From assembly GCF_018129405.1 (NCBI RefSeq), contig NZ_JAFCLP010000010.1, forward strand, positions 62,001-126,000: a stretch of DNA of 64,000 bases, given 5' to 3'. A program made the translations under genes and the position numbers. This document shows, piece by piece, positions 8,620 to 17,603 of the stretch; within the stretch, counting starts at the first letter, position 1; the number at the start of each line of letters is the position of its first letter. The notes under the pieces are model-generated. The model was given only the letters and a program-made list of their open reading frames with translations, had not been told where the DNA came from and did not search any database. This DNA is from Bradyrhizobium iriomotense. GTDB lineage: Bacteria > Pseudomonadota > Alphaproteobacteria > Rhizobiales > Xanthobacteraceae.

Positions 8620-9065
8620 GGCATTGCGCGCTTTCGCGATCTCGGCCGGCGTGACGCTCGGCCGCTTGTTGCCGAAGTGCGCGAACACGCGGTTGGGATC
8701 GCGCCACCCCGGTATCGGTTTAGGACGCGCCGAATGCCGGCATCGCCAGTTGCCCTTCGAACGCCTGGATCCTCGAGCCGCGCAGGATCACCTGGATGAG
8801 GTTGGTGGCCTCCGGGTAGTTGACCGTCCGCGCGCTGCGGAGGGATGTGGTCTGGATAATCTCGCCGTTCCAGCCGTGGCTGCTCGCACAGGCGCCCTCG
8901 TAGAGCCGCAGGCCCCTAGATCCCGCCTCGTGCCTCGGCCGGTGGCGGGCTGTAGAGCGTCGAGGCGGCGAGTGCGGGCCGCGTGGGGTCGATCCTGGCG
9001 CCGGCGTCGGAGAACCTTGGCGGCACCGAACGGCGGTAAACCGCGATCGCGCACAGATCGGTCAT
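8620..9065 (-). pseudogene. Decayed cytochrome c (alcohol-dehydrogenase-type multihaem subunit) fragment
   Basis: Reading the minus strand, an ATG at 9065 begins MTDLCAIAVYRRSVP, which resembles the end of one cytochrome c domain. A frame change near the TAG region at 8917 leads to RLYEGACASSHGWNGE and then TVNYPEATNLIQVILRG and LAMPAFGAS followed by TAA (8720-8722). A further frame change gives FAHFGNKRPSVTPAEIAKAR, the normal C-terminal helix. The haem site reads CASSH rather than CxxCH, so covalent haem attachment is lost. With several frame breaks this is a relic of a cytochrome subunit of a periplasmic dehydrogenase. It lies between the SDR and GST genes on the same strand. Confidence 0.6.
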
Positions 9066-9132
9066 AGGTTTTGTCCTCTGTCGGAAAAGAATAGCCAGGC
9101 GCGGTCCCGCGCCTGGCGACAGGCGACAGGCG

Positions 9133-9807
9133 TCAGGCGGCGGCGAGCGCCCCGTTCTGGCGCAGATGGTTGCGGAAGCGGTCGGCATAGTCGGGCACCA
9201 CGGCGTCTTGGACGCTCGGCCGCGCCGCCAGGGCTGCGCGCCACGCTGAGACGCGCGGCAGGCCCTCGAAGACCGCCTGCGACACCGCCGGATTGATGAT
9301 CCCGAAATAGCGGAAGAGCGGGGCATAGACCGCATCGACCCTGCCGAAATCGGTCCCGGCGAAATACGGCCCTACGCCCAGCTCCGCCTCCAACTTATGC
9401 AGCTTGTCGCGGAACGCGGTGCGCCGGGCGTCGGCGGTCGGAGCGTCGACGGCCTGGAGGAACTGCCAGCCGTCTGTCAGGGTCTGGGTCGCGAACTCGA
9501 TCCATGCGCGGTGCCGGGCGCGGGCGAGCGGATCCTGTGGGTACATCGAGGCACCGTCCTGTGTTTCGTTCAGATATTCGCAGATCACCATGCTCTCGAA
9601 GAGGACCGCATCCTCTCCGTCGGGCTGGCGCAACTTGAGCACCGGCACCTTGCCGGTCGGCGACAGCGCCAGGAACCAGTCAGGCTTGGCTGACAGATCG
9701 ACGTTGATCCGTTCGAACGGGACCCCCTTTTCCAGAAGGGTGATCGCGGCGCGTTGGACGAACGGGCAGAGCGGGTGGCTAATGAGGGTGAGGCTCGTGT
9801 CGGTCAT
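9133..9807 (-). CDS. Glutathione S-transferase
   Basis: Cytosolic GST of 224 aa. The thioredoxin-fold N-terminal domain starts TLISHPLCPFVQRAAITLLEKG, with a CPF motif matching omega/lambda-like or beta-type GSTs that use Cys, followed by KVPVL (cis-Pro) and ESMVICEYLNE, where Glu-Ser binds glutathione. The C-terminal helical domain ends near residue 210. The start at 9807 (MTDTSL) is chosen because homology begins there, although the frame stays open upstream. It is divergent from the AraC gene with a 171-bp shared promoter region carrying the candidate operator at 9907-9938. The presence of Cys suggests thiol transfer or deglutathionylation rather than simple conjugation. Confidence 0.9.
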   Translation of the reverse strand: MTDTSLTLISHPLCPFVQRAAITLLEKGVPFERINVDLSAKPDWFLALSPTGKVPVLKLRQPDGEDAVLFESMVICEYLNETQDGASMYPQDPLARARHRAWIEFATQTLTDGWQFLQAVDAPTADARRTAFRDKLHKLEAELGVGPYFAGTDFGRVDAVYAPLFRYFGIINPAVSQAVFEGLPRVSAWRAALAARPSVQDAVVPDYADRFRNHLRQNGALAAA

Positions 9808-9906
9808 GGGCGGCCCTTCGTCGAGATGATCCAGCCGGAGGCGCCGCCGCTGCGGTGCCAGTCCGATACCAGCCAGATAGATCCCGCACGCGTCGTACGC
9901 TCGCCC

Positions 9907-9938
9907 GATACTCTCAACTTGTTGCCCAATTGTCTCAA
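9907..9938. promoter_or_regulatory. Candidate AraC-type operator, copy 2 (GST/AraC intergenic region)
   Basis: TCTCAA occurs at 9912-9917 and again at 9933-9938, exactly 21 bp apart in the same orientation. The block resembles that at 8411-8442 (27 of 32 identities). It lies 100-131 bp before the GST start and 41-72 bp before the AraC start, so the regulator may control both itself and the GST. Confidence 0.52.
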
Positions 9939-9978
9939 GAGCTTTGCCTTGGAGAACAAACGATGCCATATAGGGGGC

Positions 9979-10878
9979 ATGACCGACCATCTTCAGCCAC
10001 ATCTCGACCTCGCCCTGCGTCACGCGCGATCGGGGATGACCGTGACGCCGATCCCCCGCCTCGAGATCGGCGTCGGTCAGACGACCTCCGGCACGTCGCC
10101 CTGCCTGTACCGCTCGATGATCTGCTTCATCCTGCAAGGCTCGAAGGACGTGACGATCCACGACAATCTGCTCCGCTACGATGCTGAGCAATATCTCGTC
10201 AGCGCTCTGGACTTGCCGCTGAGCGGCCAGATCCATGATGCAGGCCACGGCCGGCCGTATGTCGCAGTCTCACTCGTCCTCGATCCTGCACTGCTTGCGC
10301 AGATTGCGTCCACCATGCCGCTGATACGCGACGCCGATGCGCCGGGCAGCGGTATCGCGATCAACCCAATGACGCCCCCGCTTCGCGACACGTTGCTGCG
10401 CCTTCTTGCGCTGCTCGACACGCCGAGCGACGTCCCAGTCCTGGCCCCAATGGCTGAACGCGAGTTGCTCTATCGTCTCTTGCAGGGACCTCAGGGGCGC
10501 CTGTTGCGCCATATCGCCCGGCCCGAGGGAGCGCTTGGCCGGATCCGGCGTGCGGTCGAATGGATCCGCGAAAACCACAACACGCGGCTGCGGATCGAGG
10601 CCTTGTGCGAAGCAAGCGGCATGAGCCGTGCCAGCCTGCATCGCCACTTCGTCGCGCTCACCGGGCTCAGCCCGATCCAGTATCAGAAGCAAATCCGCTT
10701 GCAGGAGGCGCGACAACTGCTGCTCTCCGGTGAGCGAACCGCTTCAGATGTAGCCTTCGCAGTAGGTTACGAAAGCGCCTCGCAATTCAGTCGAGAATAT
10801 CTTCGGCAGTTCGGCGCACCGCCCGTCCGCGACGTGCGTCAGCTTAGGCAGGCGGTCGGGAGTCCGGCAATGCACTGA
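9979..10878 (+). CDS. AraC family transcriptional regulator
   Basis: DNA-binding regulator of 299 aa. The N-terminal half is the AraC-type cupin-like domain (CLYRSMICFILQGSKDVTIHD, then an AVSLVLDP region), and the C-terminal 100 residues hold two helix-turn-helix motifs (IEALCEASGMSRASLHRHF and SDVAFAVGYESASQFSREY) typical of the family. ATG 9979 follows TAGGGGGC. It is divergent from the GST gene; the direct-repeat element 9907-9938 lies between them, and a second copy precedes the SDR at 7543, so its likely regulon is SDR, GST and itself. Related regulators respond to aldehydes or redox-active small molecules, but the ligand here is unknown. Confidence 0.9.
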   Translation: MTDHLQPHLDLALRHARSGMTVTPIPRLEIGVGQTTSGTSPCLYRSMICFILQGSKDVTIHDNLLRYDAEQYLVSALDLPLSGQIHDAGHGRPYVAVSLVLDPALLAQIASTMPLIRDADAPGSGIAINPMTPPLRDTLLRLLALLDTPSDVPVLAPMAERELLYRLLQGPQGRLLRHIARPEGALGRIRRAVEWIRENHNTRLRIEALCEASGMSRASLHRHFVALTGLSPIQYQKQIRLQEARQLLLSGERTASDVAFAVGYESASQFSREYLRQFGAPPVRDVRQLRQAVGSPAMH

Positions 10879-10925
10879 TTGTCACGTCGCAAGCCTTTTG
10901 CCCCCACCCTCGCGCCATGGCGGGC

Positions 10926-11714
10926 TCATTCCTCGCAAAAGGCAAGTGGGCGGATGGGCGAGCCCGATCCTTCCTTGATTTTGAGCGGGGTGGCGACGAA
11001 TAGGCTGCGCAATGAAAGCTTATGCAGATTGGTCAACATCTCGATAATCAGGATTCCGTTCGGCAGCCAGTGGGTCGTGTGCCCGGTGGTCTCCTGTCCG
11101 ACGCCATCAATGACCGCCATATCGCAGGCCACGGTATCGCAACCGATCGCCCGAATGCCGCGGTCCTTGAAATAGATGATTGCGTCCTCGTGAATACCAG
11201 GAGCGTTCTTCACGAACCAAGTGCTCGCGTCATCGGTCCGCCAAAAGCGCTGCATCCAGCCAAAGTTTATCAGTGGGATTTCACCTTCGCCGATCTGAAC
11301 GCCGTTCTCGGCCTCATAGGCTTTCACCATATTCAAGGTCACCAGATCGCCGGGTTGCATGTGCTTGTCGGAAAAGTCGTAAAGTACCGCTGGTGCGATC
11401 AGAATGTCGGCTGGAAACGTATCTATCGACATGTGCAGTAGATGCTCATGGAAATGCACCGGCGCATCTACGTGAGTGCCGGTATGCTCGGAGATCATCA
11501 GAAACTGGCAATAATATCCGTCGCGCCCGCTCAGTCGCGCCTTATCGATCACCAGCGGCGGATGCATTGGCCAATTCGGGATGCCTCGCTCCAGAGTAGG
11601 CGACAGGTCTACCACTCGCATGCTCCTCAGCATGGCGCTTAGCCGTGTCGCGAGACCGGCTTGGGCGCTATATGCTGCTCCCGGCTGAGCTTGAAGAGTC
11701 ACGGTTTCCTCCAT
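10926..11714 (-). CDS. Cyclase family / kynurenine-formamidase-like metal hydrolase
   Basis: Protein of 262 aa from ATG 11714 (an earlier ATG at 11756 is possible). The motif EHTGTHVDAPVHFHEH matches the HxGTHxDxPxHF metal-binding signature of the cyclase (PF04199) family, which includes KynB and isatin hydrolase, and the second half has GCDTVACD. These enzymes use a divalent metal to hydrolyse amide or lactam bonds. It follows the ABC importer genes on the same strand with 116 bp between, so it may act on the imported compound. KynB itself would normally sit with tryptophan genes, which are absent, so a different amide or lactone substrate is more likely. Confidence 0.8.
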   Translation of the reverse strand: MEETVTLQAQPGAAYSAQAGLATRLSAMLRSMRVVDLSPTLERGIPNWPMHPPLVIDKARLSGRDGYYCQFLMISEHTGTHVDAPVHFHEHLLHMSIDTFPADILIAPAVLYDFSDKHMQPGDLVTLNMVKAYEAENGVQIGEGEIPLINFGWMQRFWRTDDASTWFVKNAPGIHEDAIIYFKDRGIRAIGCDTVACDMAVIDGVGQETTGHTTHWLPNGILIIEMLTNLHKLSLRSLFVATPLKIKEGSGSPIRPLAFCEE

Positions 11715-11830
11715 CTTCTGTTCGACCTGGAAGGAGGGCAGAATGTCCCTCCGCATGGCCGGGCTGGTATTCGAGAGTTGATGCCGGCCGAAGTCACGCG
11801 GCTGGCAAGCGGGCGGCGTGACGGCGTTGA

Positions 11831-12868
11831 TCAGGCCTTGGCGTTGAACCACCAGGGGAAGTCTTTGGTGGCCTGTTCAAGGTTCTCCTTGGTTACATTG
11901 AAGTTCAGGATCTTGATCCACGGTACGTCCTTGAGGCCGTTATTCACGGTGGCGTTCGCCTCGATGGGCTTGCCATTTCCGACGGCGTAGGCCGCTTTGG
12001 CCGCCTCAACGCCCATTTGGTCAAAGGCCGTGAAATTGGAGAGCGCCATCAGCCCCTGCTTGATGAGCTCCTGCGCGCGCGGTTCGGCGTCAACGCCGGT
12101 CACGAATACCTTGCCCCCGAGACCCTGCGCCTGCAAAGCCTGAATTGCTCCGTAAGCAATGCCATCGTTCCCGCAGAGAACTGCAACGACGTCGTTGTTG
12201 TTCTTGGTGAGAGCGTTTTCGACCTGCGCACGCGCGCTATCGGTCGACCAGTTCTTGTTGAACTGGTCGGACACCAGCTTGATGTCACCCTTGTCCATGT
12301 AGGGCTTAAGCACGTTGAGGAAGCCCTGGCGGGTTTCCTTGGCGACGCTCGTGGCCTCCTCGCCGGCGGCGATCACGTAATTTCCCCTCGGACGGGCCTC
12401 GACGGCAGCTTTAGCGATCTTCTCGCCCATCTCCACGGCATCACGGCCGAGGAAGCAGACGACATCGCCTTTGTTGATCAGGAAGTTATAGTTGACGACC
12501 GGCACATTTGCCTGCTTGGCCCTTCGGATCAATGCGTTGGCCGCATTGGCGTTGACCGGGGTCAGGACGAGGACGTCGATGCCCTGGGTCAGCATGTTCT
12601 CGACTTGGCTCGCCTGAAGCGATTCCGACGCATTGGAGGCTTGAGCCAATACGTCCACACCGAGTGCGGCGGCTTGCTTTTCAAAAAACGCCTGATCAGC
12701 ATTCTTCCAGCGAAGCTGGTCGTAATTTGGCATGATCAATCCAACCTTGAGCCTTTTGCCTTGTGCATGAGCAGCCTTCAGACCAACAATGGCAGCGAGC
12801 AGTGCAGACACGGCGATGCCGAGCGTCTGCCGACGGTCAAGGCCATTCCTATAGATTTCCTTCGTCAT
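11831..12868 (-). CDS. Sugar ABC transporter periplasmic binding protein (XylF/RbsB type)
   Basis: Periplasmic binding protein of 345 aa. ATG 12868 follows GGGAGAGAAAC. A signal sequence containing RRQTLGIAVSALLAAIVG and cleavage after AHA is visible, then GLIMPNYDQLRWKNADQAFF, QGIDVLVLTPVNANAAN and CGNDGIAYGAIQALQAQG, the hallmarks of the peripla_BP_4 sugar-binding family, closest in style to D-xylose-binding XylF. It is the third gene of an ABC operon reading ATPase, permease, binding protein. The real ligand could be a pentose, a cyclitol or another small polyol. Confidence 0.9.
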   Translation of the reverse strand: MTKEIYRNGLDRRQTLGIAVSALLAAIVGLKAAHAQGKRLKVGLIMPNYDQLRWKNADQAFFEKQAAALGVDVLAQASNASESLQASQVENMLTQGIDVLVLTPVNANAANALIRRAKQANVPVVNYNFLINKGDVVCFLGRDAVEMGEKIAKAAVEARPRGNYVIAAGEEATSVAKETRQGFLNVLKPYMDKGDIKLVSDQFNKNWSTDSARAQVENALTKNNNDVVAVLCGNDGIAYGAIQALQAQGLGGKVFVTGVDAEPRAQELIKQGLMALSNFTAFDQMGVEAAKAAYAVGNGKPIEANATVNNGLKDVPWIKILNFNVTKENLEQATKDFPWWFNAKA

Positions 12869-12942
12869 GTTTCTCTCCCTTGAGTTGGCCGCATCAAATT
12901 GACGATGGTCACGTGGTTTGCGCCGCATTGCTCCGGGTTCGA

Positions 12943-14142
12943 TCAGTCTCCGGACCTTCCGCCGCGGCTACGCAGGTCGGCGTAGACGGCAAAAAGCAGC
13001 ACAAGACCGACTGTGACGGATTGATAGGCAGATGGCAGGTTCATGAGGCTCATGCCGTTGGAAAGGCTCTCCATCAAGATCGCGCCGATCACCGCTCCTG
13101 CGACAGTTCCGCGGCCGCCCATGAGGCTGGTTCCGCCGATGACGGCAGCGGCGATCACGTTGAGCTCGAGGCCCTGCATGGCGCCCGGAGGAGCGCTGTC
13201 GAGACGTGCCACGAGGACCAGGCCCGCCAGGCCGTAGAGGAGCCCCATGAAAGCGAAGACCAAGGAGGCCTGCATTCGGATGTTGATGCCGGCAAGCAGC
13301 GCAGCCTGGCGATTGCCGCCGATGGCATAGAGCCGACGGCCAAAGGCAGTGAAGCGCAGGAACCACCCGGCCAAAGCCACTACCGCCAGAACGAGGACAA
13401 CAGGCAGGGGCAAGCCACGATAGCTGGCCGCCATGATCATGACGCCCAGCGTGAATATGCCGACAGAAGCGGCGGGCAGGCCGACGACGGCACCGAACGA
13501 CGAGCGAATCCCGGCCGCCTGCCGGGCGCGCCATTCTCGTACCTGCAAAAGGGCGAAAGCGAGCCAGAAAGCGAACAGCACGACGATGCCTAGCATCGGT
13601 GACAGAGAAGCGTCCGAGATCACCAGGATGTCGGGATTGGGCGAGATCGTTTCGGCATTGGTGATAACCAGCGACAAACCGCGAATGGCGAGCAAGCTGC
13701 CCAGCGTTACGATGAACGATGGCACCTTCATCCAGGCCACCCAAAAGGCGTGCCACAGACCGATCAATAGTCCGAAAGCCAGCGTGGTTACGACGGTTGG
13801 CCAGAGCGAAAGCTCATAGTTCGTGCCTGCGATGGCTGCTACCACGGCTGCGGCAGCGACGGTCGCACCAAGCGACAGGTCGATGTAGCCTGGGACCATC
13901 ACCAGCACGGCGCCTGCCGTCAGCACGGCAGTGATGGCGACCTGACCGCTGAGATTGGTTAAGTTGCGGGCGCTGAGGAACAGACCGCCTGTGAGATACT
14001 GCAGCACCATCCAGACGATCAGGAGGACGATGATCAGCGGCAGCAGCCGAAGCCTGTCTTGCGACATCGCAGCCGGCAGCTCGCGAAGCTGGAAGCCCTT
14101 GGCGAGTGCGCCCCGTTCTGTCACTGTTTTTGTTGAGGTCAT
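12943..14142 (-). CDS. Sugar ABC transporter permease (XylH/RbsC type)
   Basis: Inner-membrane permease of 399 aa with about ten hydrophobic helices. It shows the BPD_transp_2 signature: [49 protein letters not shown] and [18 protein letters not shown]. Length fits XylH (about 390 aa) rather than RbsC (about 320), because of the extra loop around residues 180-230. The start overlaps the ATPase stop by 4 bp (ATGA), so the two are translationally coupled. Confidence 0.93.
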   Translation of the reverse strand: MTSTKTVTERGALAKGFQLRELPAAMSQDRLRLLPLIIVLLIVWMVLQYLTGGLFLSARNLTNLSGQVAITAVLTAGAVLVMVPGYIDLSLGATVAAAAVVAAIAGTNYELSLWPTVVTTLAFGLLIGLWHAFWVAWMKVPSFIVTLGSLLAIRGLSLVITNAETISPNPDILVISDASLSPMLGIVVLFAFWLAFALLQVREWRARQAAGIRSSFGAVVGLPAASVGIFTLGVMIMAASYRGLPLPVVLVLAVVALAGWFLRFTAFGRRLYAIGGNRQAALLAGINIRMQASLVFAFMGLLYGLAGLVLVARLDSAPPGAMQGLELNVIAAAVIGGTSLMGGRGTVAGAVIGAILMESLSNGMSLMNLPSAYQSVTVGLVLLFAVYADLRSRGGRSGD

Positions 14143-15725
14143 GCCCCCTCACTGTATTCTTCTGCCGCGCTAATCATCACGTCTTCTTCGCTCGCCTCGC
14201 CGTGCATCCATTCGCGCACGAGGCGTCCCTCGCACATGACGAGCACGCGGTCGCACATGCCGAGAACTTCCGGCAGATCAGTAGATACGATGATGACTGC
14301 TTTGCCGGCCGTGGCGATTTCGTTGACGAGTGCGTACAAATCGATGCGTGCGTTCACGTCGACACCGCGGGTCGGCTCCTCCAGGATAAAGAGCTCCGGC
14401 TCGGAAAGAAGCCATTTCGCGGCCACGACCTTCTGCTGGTTGCCGCCAGAGAGCTGCGACATGGGCTGCTCCACCGAGCCGCACTTTACCTTCAGGCTCG
14501 CGACATATTGCTGTACACGCTGGAGTTCGCCGTACCGGTTGAGGATGCCGTAGCGATTGAAGCGGTTGAGCGCAGCAAGCGTCATGTTGCTTTCGATCGA
14601 ATGAGCTTCGATCAGGCCGTCGCGCTTTCGTTCGGCCGGAACATAGGCGATGCCGTTGCGGATCGCGTCGCGCGGCGTCCTAACCGAGATGAGCTGCCCG
14701 CGGATCTGCATCGAACCGCTCACGCGTCCCGCATGAGCGCCAAACAGCGACCGGGCCAAATCGAAGGCCCCGGAGCCGAGCAAGCCAAAAACTCCTAAGA
14801 TCTCTCCTGATCGGACATCCAGGTGGATGTTTTTGATAGCATGGACTCGGCCGGCTCCCGTGCTTTCTACGGTCCAGTCGCGGATCGAGAGGATCGGTTC
14901 GCCGACCTTAGCAGCTACCTTTGGATACATGTCGATGATGTCCCGCCCCACCATCGCTTGAACAATCCGACGGGGCGTGTCGCTTTGGCCCTGAAGCCCA
15001 AAATGGTCGACGACTCTGCCGTCCCGCATCACCGACACGACATTGGCGACGCGCTCCAACTCGCGCAGTCGATGGGATATGTAGATGGTGGTGACACCAT
15101 GCCGGTGCAGGTCCACTATCCGGGCGAACATGAGCTCGGTCTCGCGCTCTGTGAGGCTCGACGTTGGTTCGTCGAGGATGAGCAGCTTCACGCCTTGCGT
15201 CATCGCGCGGGCAATACTGACCAACTGCTGCTGGTGCGTGCTTAGATTGCCCATCCGCTCCAGCGGCGAGGCATCGAGCTTGAAGACGTCGAGCCAATGC
15301 GCGGCATCGGCCCACAGCTTCCTCGTGTCTACCATCCCCCAGCGCTGGGGCTCGCGGTTGAGAAACAGATATTCGCCAACTCGCAACTCCGGCACGACGC
15401 TGAGTTCCTGCGGGACCAGGAACACTCCATGTCGCTCGGCATCGCGGATGCTGTCGAAGCGGCGGCCAACACCGTCTATTTCGATTGCGCCGGCGTAATC
15501 GCCGATGACGCCTGACAGGATCTTCACTAACGTCGACTTGCCGGCGCCGTTCTCGCCAGCAATGGCATGCACGCCGCCCTTCTCGAAAGTGATCGACACG
15601 CCGCGCAGCGCGTGCGCGCCGCCAAACCGTTTGTCGATCCCGATAACTTTGGCAGCAGCGATTTCGACCGCACCTGCGGTTGCGGTGTCAATACTCATGG
15701 CCGCTGCTTCTAGTTTTTTGCGCAC
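14139..15725 (-). CDS. Sugar ABC transporter ATPase, two fused nucleotide-binding domains (XylG/MglA type)
   Basis: Cytoplasmic ATPase of 528 aa (or 519 from the Met at 15698). Domain 1 has Walker A GENGAGKST (57-65), signature-like LSTHQQQLVSIARAM and Walker B LLILDEPTSSL. Domain 2 has a degenerate Walker A (FGLLGSGAFDLARSLFG) but an intact LSGGNQQKVVAAKWL and Walker B ILEEPTRGVD, as usual in the carbohydrate-uptake class 2 family. It is the first gene of the importer operon; the 900-bp gap upstream separates it from a divergent LysR regulator that may control it. Confidence 0.93.
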   Translation of the reverse strand: MRKKLEAAAMSIDTATAGAVEIAAAKVIGIDKRFGGAHALRGVSITFEKGGVHAIAGENGAGKSTLVKILSGVIGDYAGAIEIDGVGRRFDSIRDAERHGVFLVPQELSVVPELRVGEYLFLNREPQRWGMVDTRKLWADAAHWLDVFKLDASPLERMGNLSTHQQQLVSIARAMTQGVKLLILDEPTSSLTERETELMFARIVDLHRHGVTTIYISHRLRELERVANVVSVMRDGRVVDHFGLQGQSDTPRRIVQAMVGRDIIDMYPKVAAKVGEPILSIRDWTVESTGAGRVHAIKNIHLDVRSGEILGVFGLLGSGAFDLARSLFGAHAGRVSGSMQIRGQLISVRTPRDAIRNGIAYVPAERKRDGLIEAHSIESNMTLAALNRFNRYGILNRYGELQRVQQYVASLKVKCGSVEQPMSQLSGGNQQKVVAAKWLLSEPELFILEEPTRGVDVNARIDLYALVNEIATAGKAVIIVSTDLPEVLGMCDRVLVMCEGRLVREWMHGEASEEDVMISAAEEYSEGA

Positions 15726-16664
15726 AGAATACTCCCCGTAGGGGCAAAAGGCCGTCGGCTGAGCCTGTCTATTTGTCGATGCGAAATCGGCGCAAGGCTA
15801 GCGCCCGCACCTAGGCTTTCGACGAGATTGGCTACTGAAGGATTCCGCTCGAAATATCGACGCTAAGTAGTTGTTTGAGAAGCTGTTCAGTGCAGGCCAC
15901 GAGCGCGAGCTGACCGCGATCAGTTCCATCCCTAATCTCCTATTTCTTATCCGAGCCTGTCTCAGCTCTTGGAGTGACTGACTTGCCCTGAGACAACTCC
16001 TCTTCCCGAGCGGTTTGAGAGACATTAAAGGCGCTGCGGGCGCGGAGCATGCATACACGTAGCCAGTCCGGGCAACAGTAGGCTTTCGCTAATGGTTCGG
16101 AACTGCATAAATTCTCAGCAGGATATGAGTTTTTGTGACATCCGAAGGCGGTTAGGAGACCGTGTCTCCAGGGCTCCAGGGTCGCATTTGAAAATGGTTT
16201 ATGTCCCGACCGACCCATCCGGCGCTGTTTAAGTTTTGATATCAGCCGCCATTGAGGACTAAGTCAGTCGTCAACGCGGCAAACGAGACCCCGCGGATGG
16301 CCAACGACGGCTCGCTCGAGCATATCTTGATCGCCAGCGTCTCTGGATCGCATTCCGCCGGTTCGGCGACCGATAGTCCTCCTGCGAAGGCGCAGTAGCA
16401 ATGTTCCTCGGTTTGCGACTCCAGCTCATCTGGCCGCGATGTCACTCGCGTCGAAGGCTGCCGCAAGGCAGAGCCCTTAGGTCTCTCTATATGAGTTTGT
16501 CCACTGTGGAGGTCGGCAACACCGGACCTGATCTCCATAGTCCCTTCAGTTGAAGTCAGCCACGCGCATAAAAAATTGTTGCGTCCTGATAAACCACGGA
16601 TCAAAAAGGCGATCAGCTAGTCCGGGCCTCATGTGAAATGATGTCACATTCGTCGGAGGATCAG
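15726..16664. other. Long non-coding divergent region between ABC operon and LysR gene
   Basis: About 940 bp with no gene I can support. Short minus-strand frames at 15940-16218 and 16242-16604 lack recognisable motifs and ribosome sites. It must contain the promoters of the ABC operon and of the LysR gene; the only clear dyad is at 16631-16649. Confidence 0.5.
16631..16649. promoter_or_regulatory. Inverted repeat ATGTGA-N7-TCACAT before LysR gene
   Basis: Perfect 6-bp arms with a 7-nt spacer, ending 15 bp before the LysR start and next to its ribosome site. It is shaped like a T-N11-A LysR box and could be autoregulatory. It resembles a CRP site, but the spacer is 7 rather than 6. Confidence 0.35.
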
Positions 16665-17603
16665 ATGCCCGTATCCTTGCCCTCTTTGAACGCACTCCGT
16701 GCATTTGAAGCGACGGCGAGACATCGCAGCATCAGTCGAGCAGCGGTCGAGCTGGGCGTGACACATGGCGCGGTTAGTCGCCAGATCAAGGTGCTTGAGG
16801 AAGTCATGGGCGTGTCGCTCCTTAAACGTGGCACGAAGGAGTCGATTCCAACTCCGGAGGGTGAGCAACTTGTGGACGGCCTGTCGACGTCATTCAACCT
16901 AATTCAGGCAACGATTGAACGTTTGAAGCCTGGGCCTTTAACGCTGTCCTGCTCGACGTCGATAACCATGTGCTGGCTTATTCCGCGGTTGCCGGCCCTG
17001 TACGCCAAGCACCCCGGCATGGAGATTAAGCTCGACATGAACTACGATCGAGTGGATTTCACACGGGACAACATCAGCGTCGCTATTCGCAACAACACGT
17101 TCGAACCGCCGAAGTCCGCGGTCATTCGTCCGCTGGGTACTGAGTGGATAGGCCCCGTATGTTCTCCAGCCTACCTCAAATCAGTCTCGCTGAAGAAACC
17201 CGGAGATCTTTCGCACGCCAGATTGCTTGCGACCGCAACCCGTCCAAGCGCCTGGGCTGATTGGCTCGCCGCAGTTGGAGAAGAGGAGAAGGTACCGCAC
17301 GTTCAGCAAAGGTTCGATCACTTCTACCTAATGATTCAGGCTGCGACGGTCGGATTAGGGCTCGCCGTCGTCCCACATATGCTGGCCATGGGCGACCTGG
17401 AGTCGGGTAGGCTGATCGCCCCGTTTGGCTTTGCGCCTGGAAAGCGTCAGCTCTCGCTTTGGATCGCGCCGCACCTTGCGTCGAGGAACGACCTCAAGAC
17501 ATTGGAGAGGTGGCTTTCGCAAGAACTCCGAGAAGGGTTGAAGCGCGCCTCGAAGCTTTCGTTACCTCAGGGCTCCAAGTTGGCGAAGGTGCCGGGTTTC
17601 TAA
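16665..17603 (+). CDS. LysR family transcriptional regulator (GcvA-like)
   Basis: Regulator of 312 aa. The N-terminal winged helix-turn-helix reads LNALRAFEATARHRSISRAA and VTHGAVSRQIKVLEE, and the effector domain has WLIPRLPALYAKHPGMEI and AATVGLGLAVVPHMLA, the standard GcvA/AmpR subgroup pattern. I chose ATG 16665 because GGAGGA lies four bases before it; an ATG at 16638 has no such site. It is divergent from the sugar ABC operon across about 900 bp and may regulate that importer; regulation of the next minus-strand cluster is an alternative. Confidence 0.9.
   Translation: MPVSLPSLNALRAFEATARHRSISRAAVELGVTHGAVSRQIKVLEEVMGVSLLKRGTKESIPTPEGEQLVDGLSTSFNLIQATIERLKPGPLTLSCSTSITMCWLIPRLPALYAKHPGMEIKLDMNYDRVDFTRDNISVAIRNNTFEPPKSAVIRPLGTEWIGPVCSPAYLKSVSLKKPGDLSHARLLATATRPSAWADWLAAVGEEEKVPHVQQRFDHFYLMIQAATVGLGLAVVPHMLAMGDLESGRLIAPFGFAPGKRQLSLWIAPHLASRNDLKTLERWLSQELREGLKRASKLSLPQGSKLAKVPGF

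Noticed and set aside
16242-16604. A 120-codon minus-strand frame between the ABC and LysR genes
   Set aside because: No ribosome site, no family resemblance, and biased composition; treated as non-coding.
16631-16649. CRP binding site TGTGA...TCACA
   Set aside because: The spacer is 7 bases rather than 6, and alphaproteobacteria use other regulators for catabolite control; a LysR-box reading is more natural.
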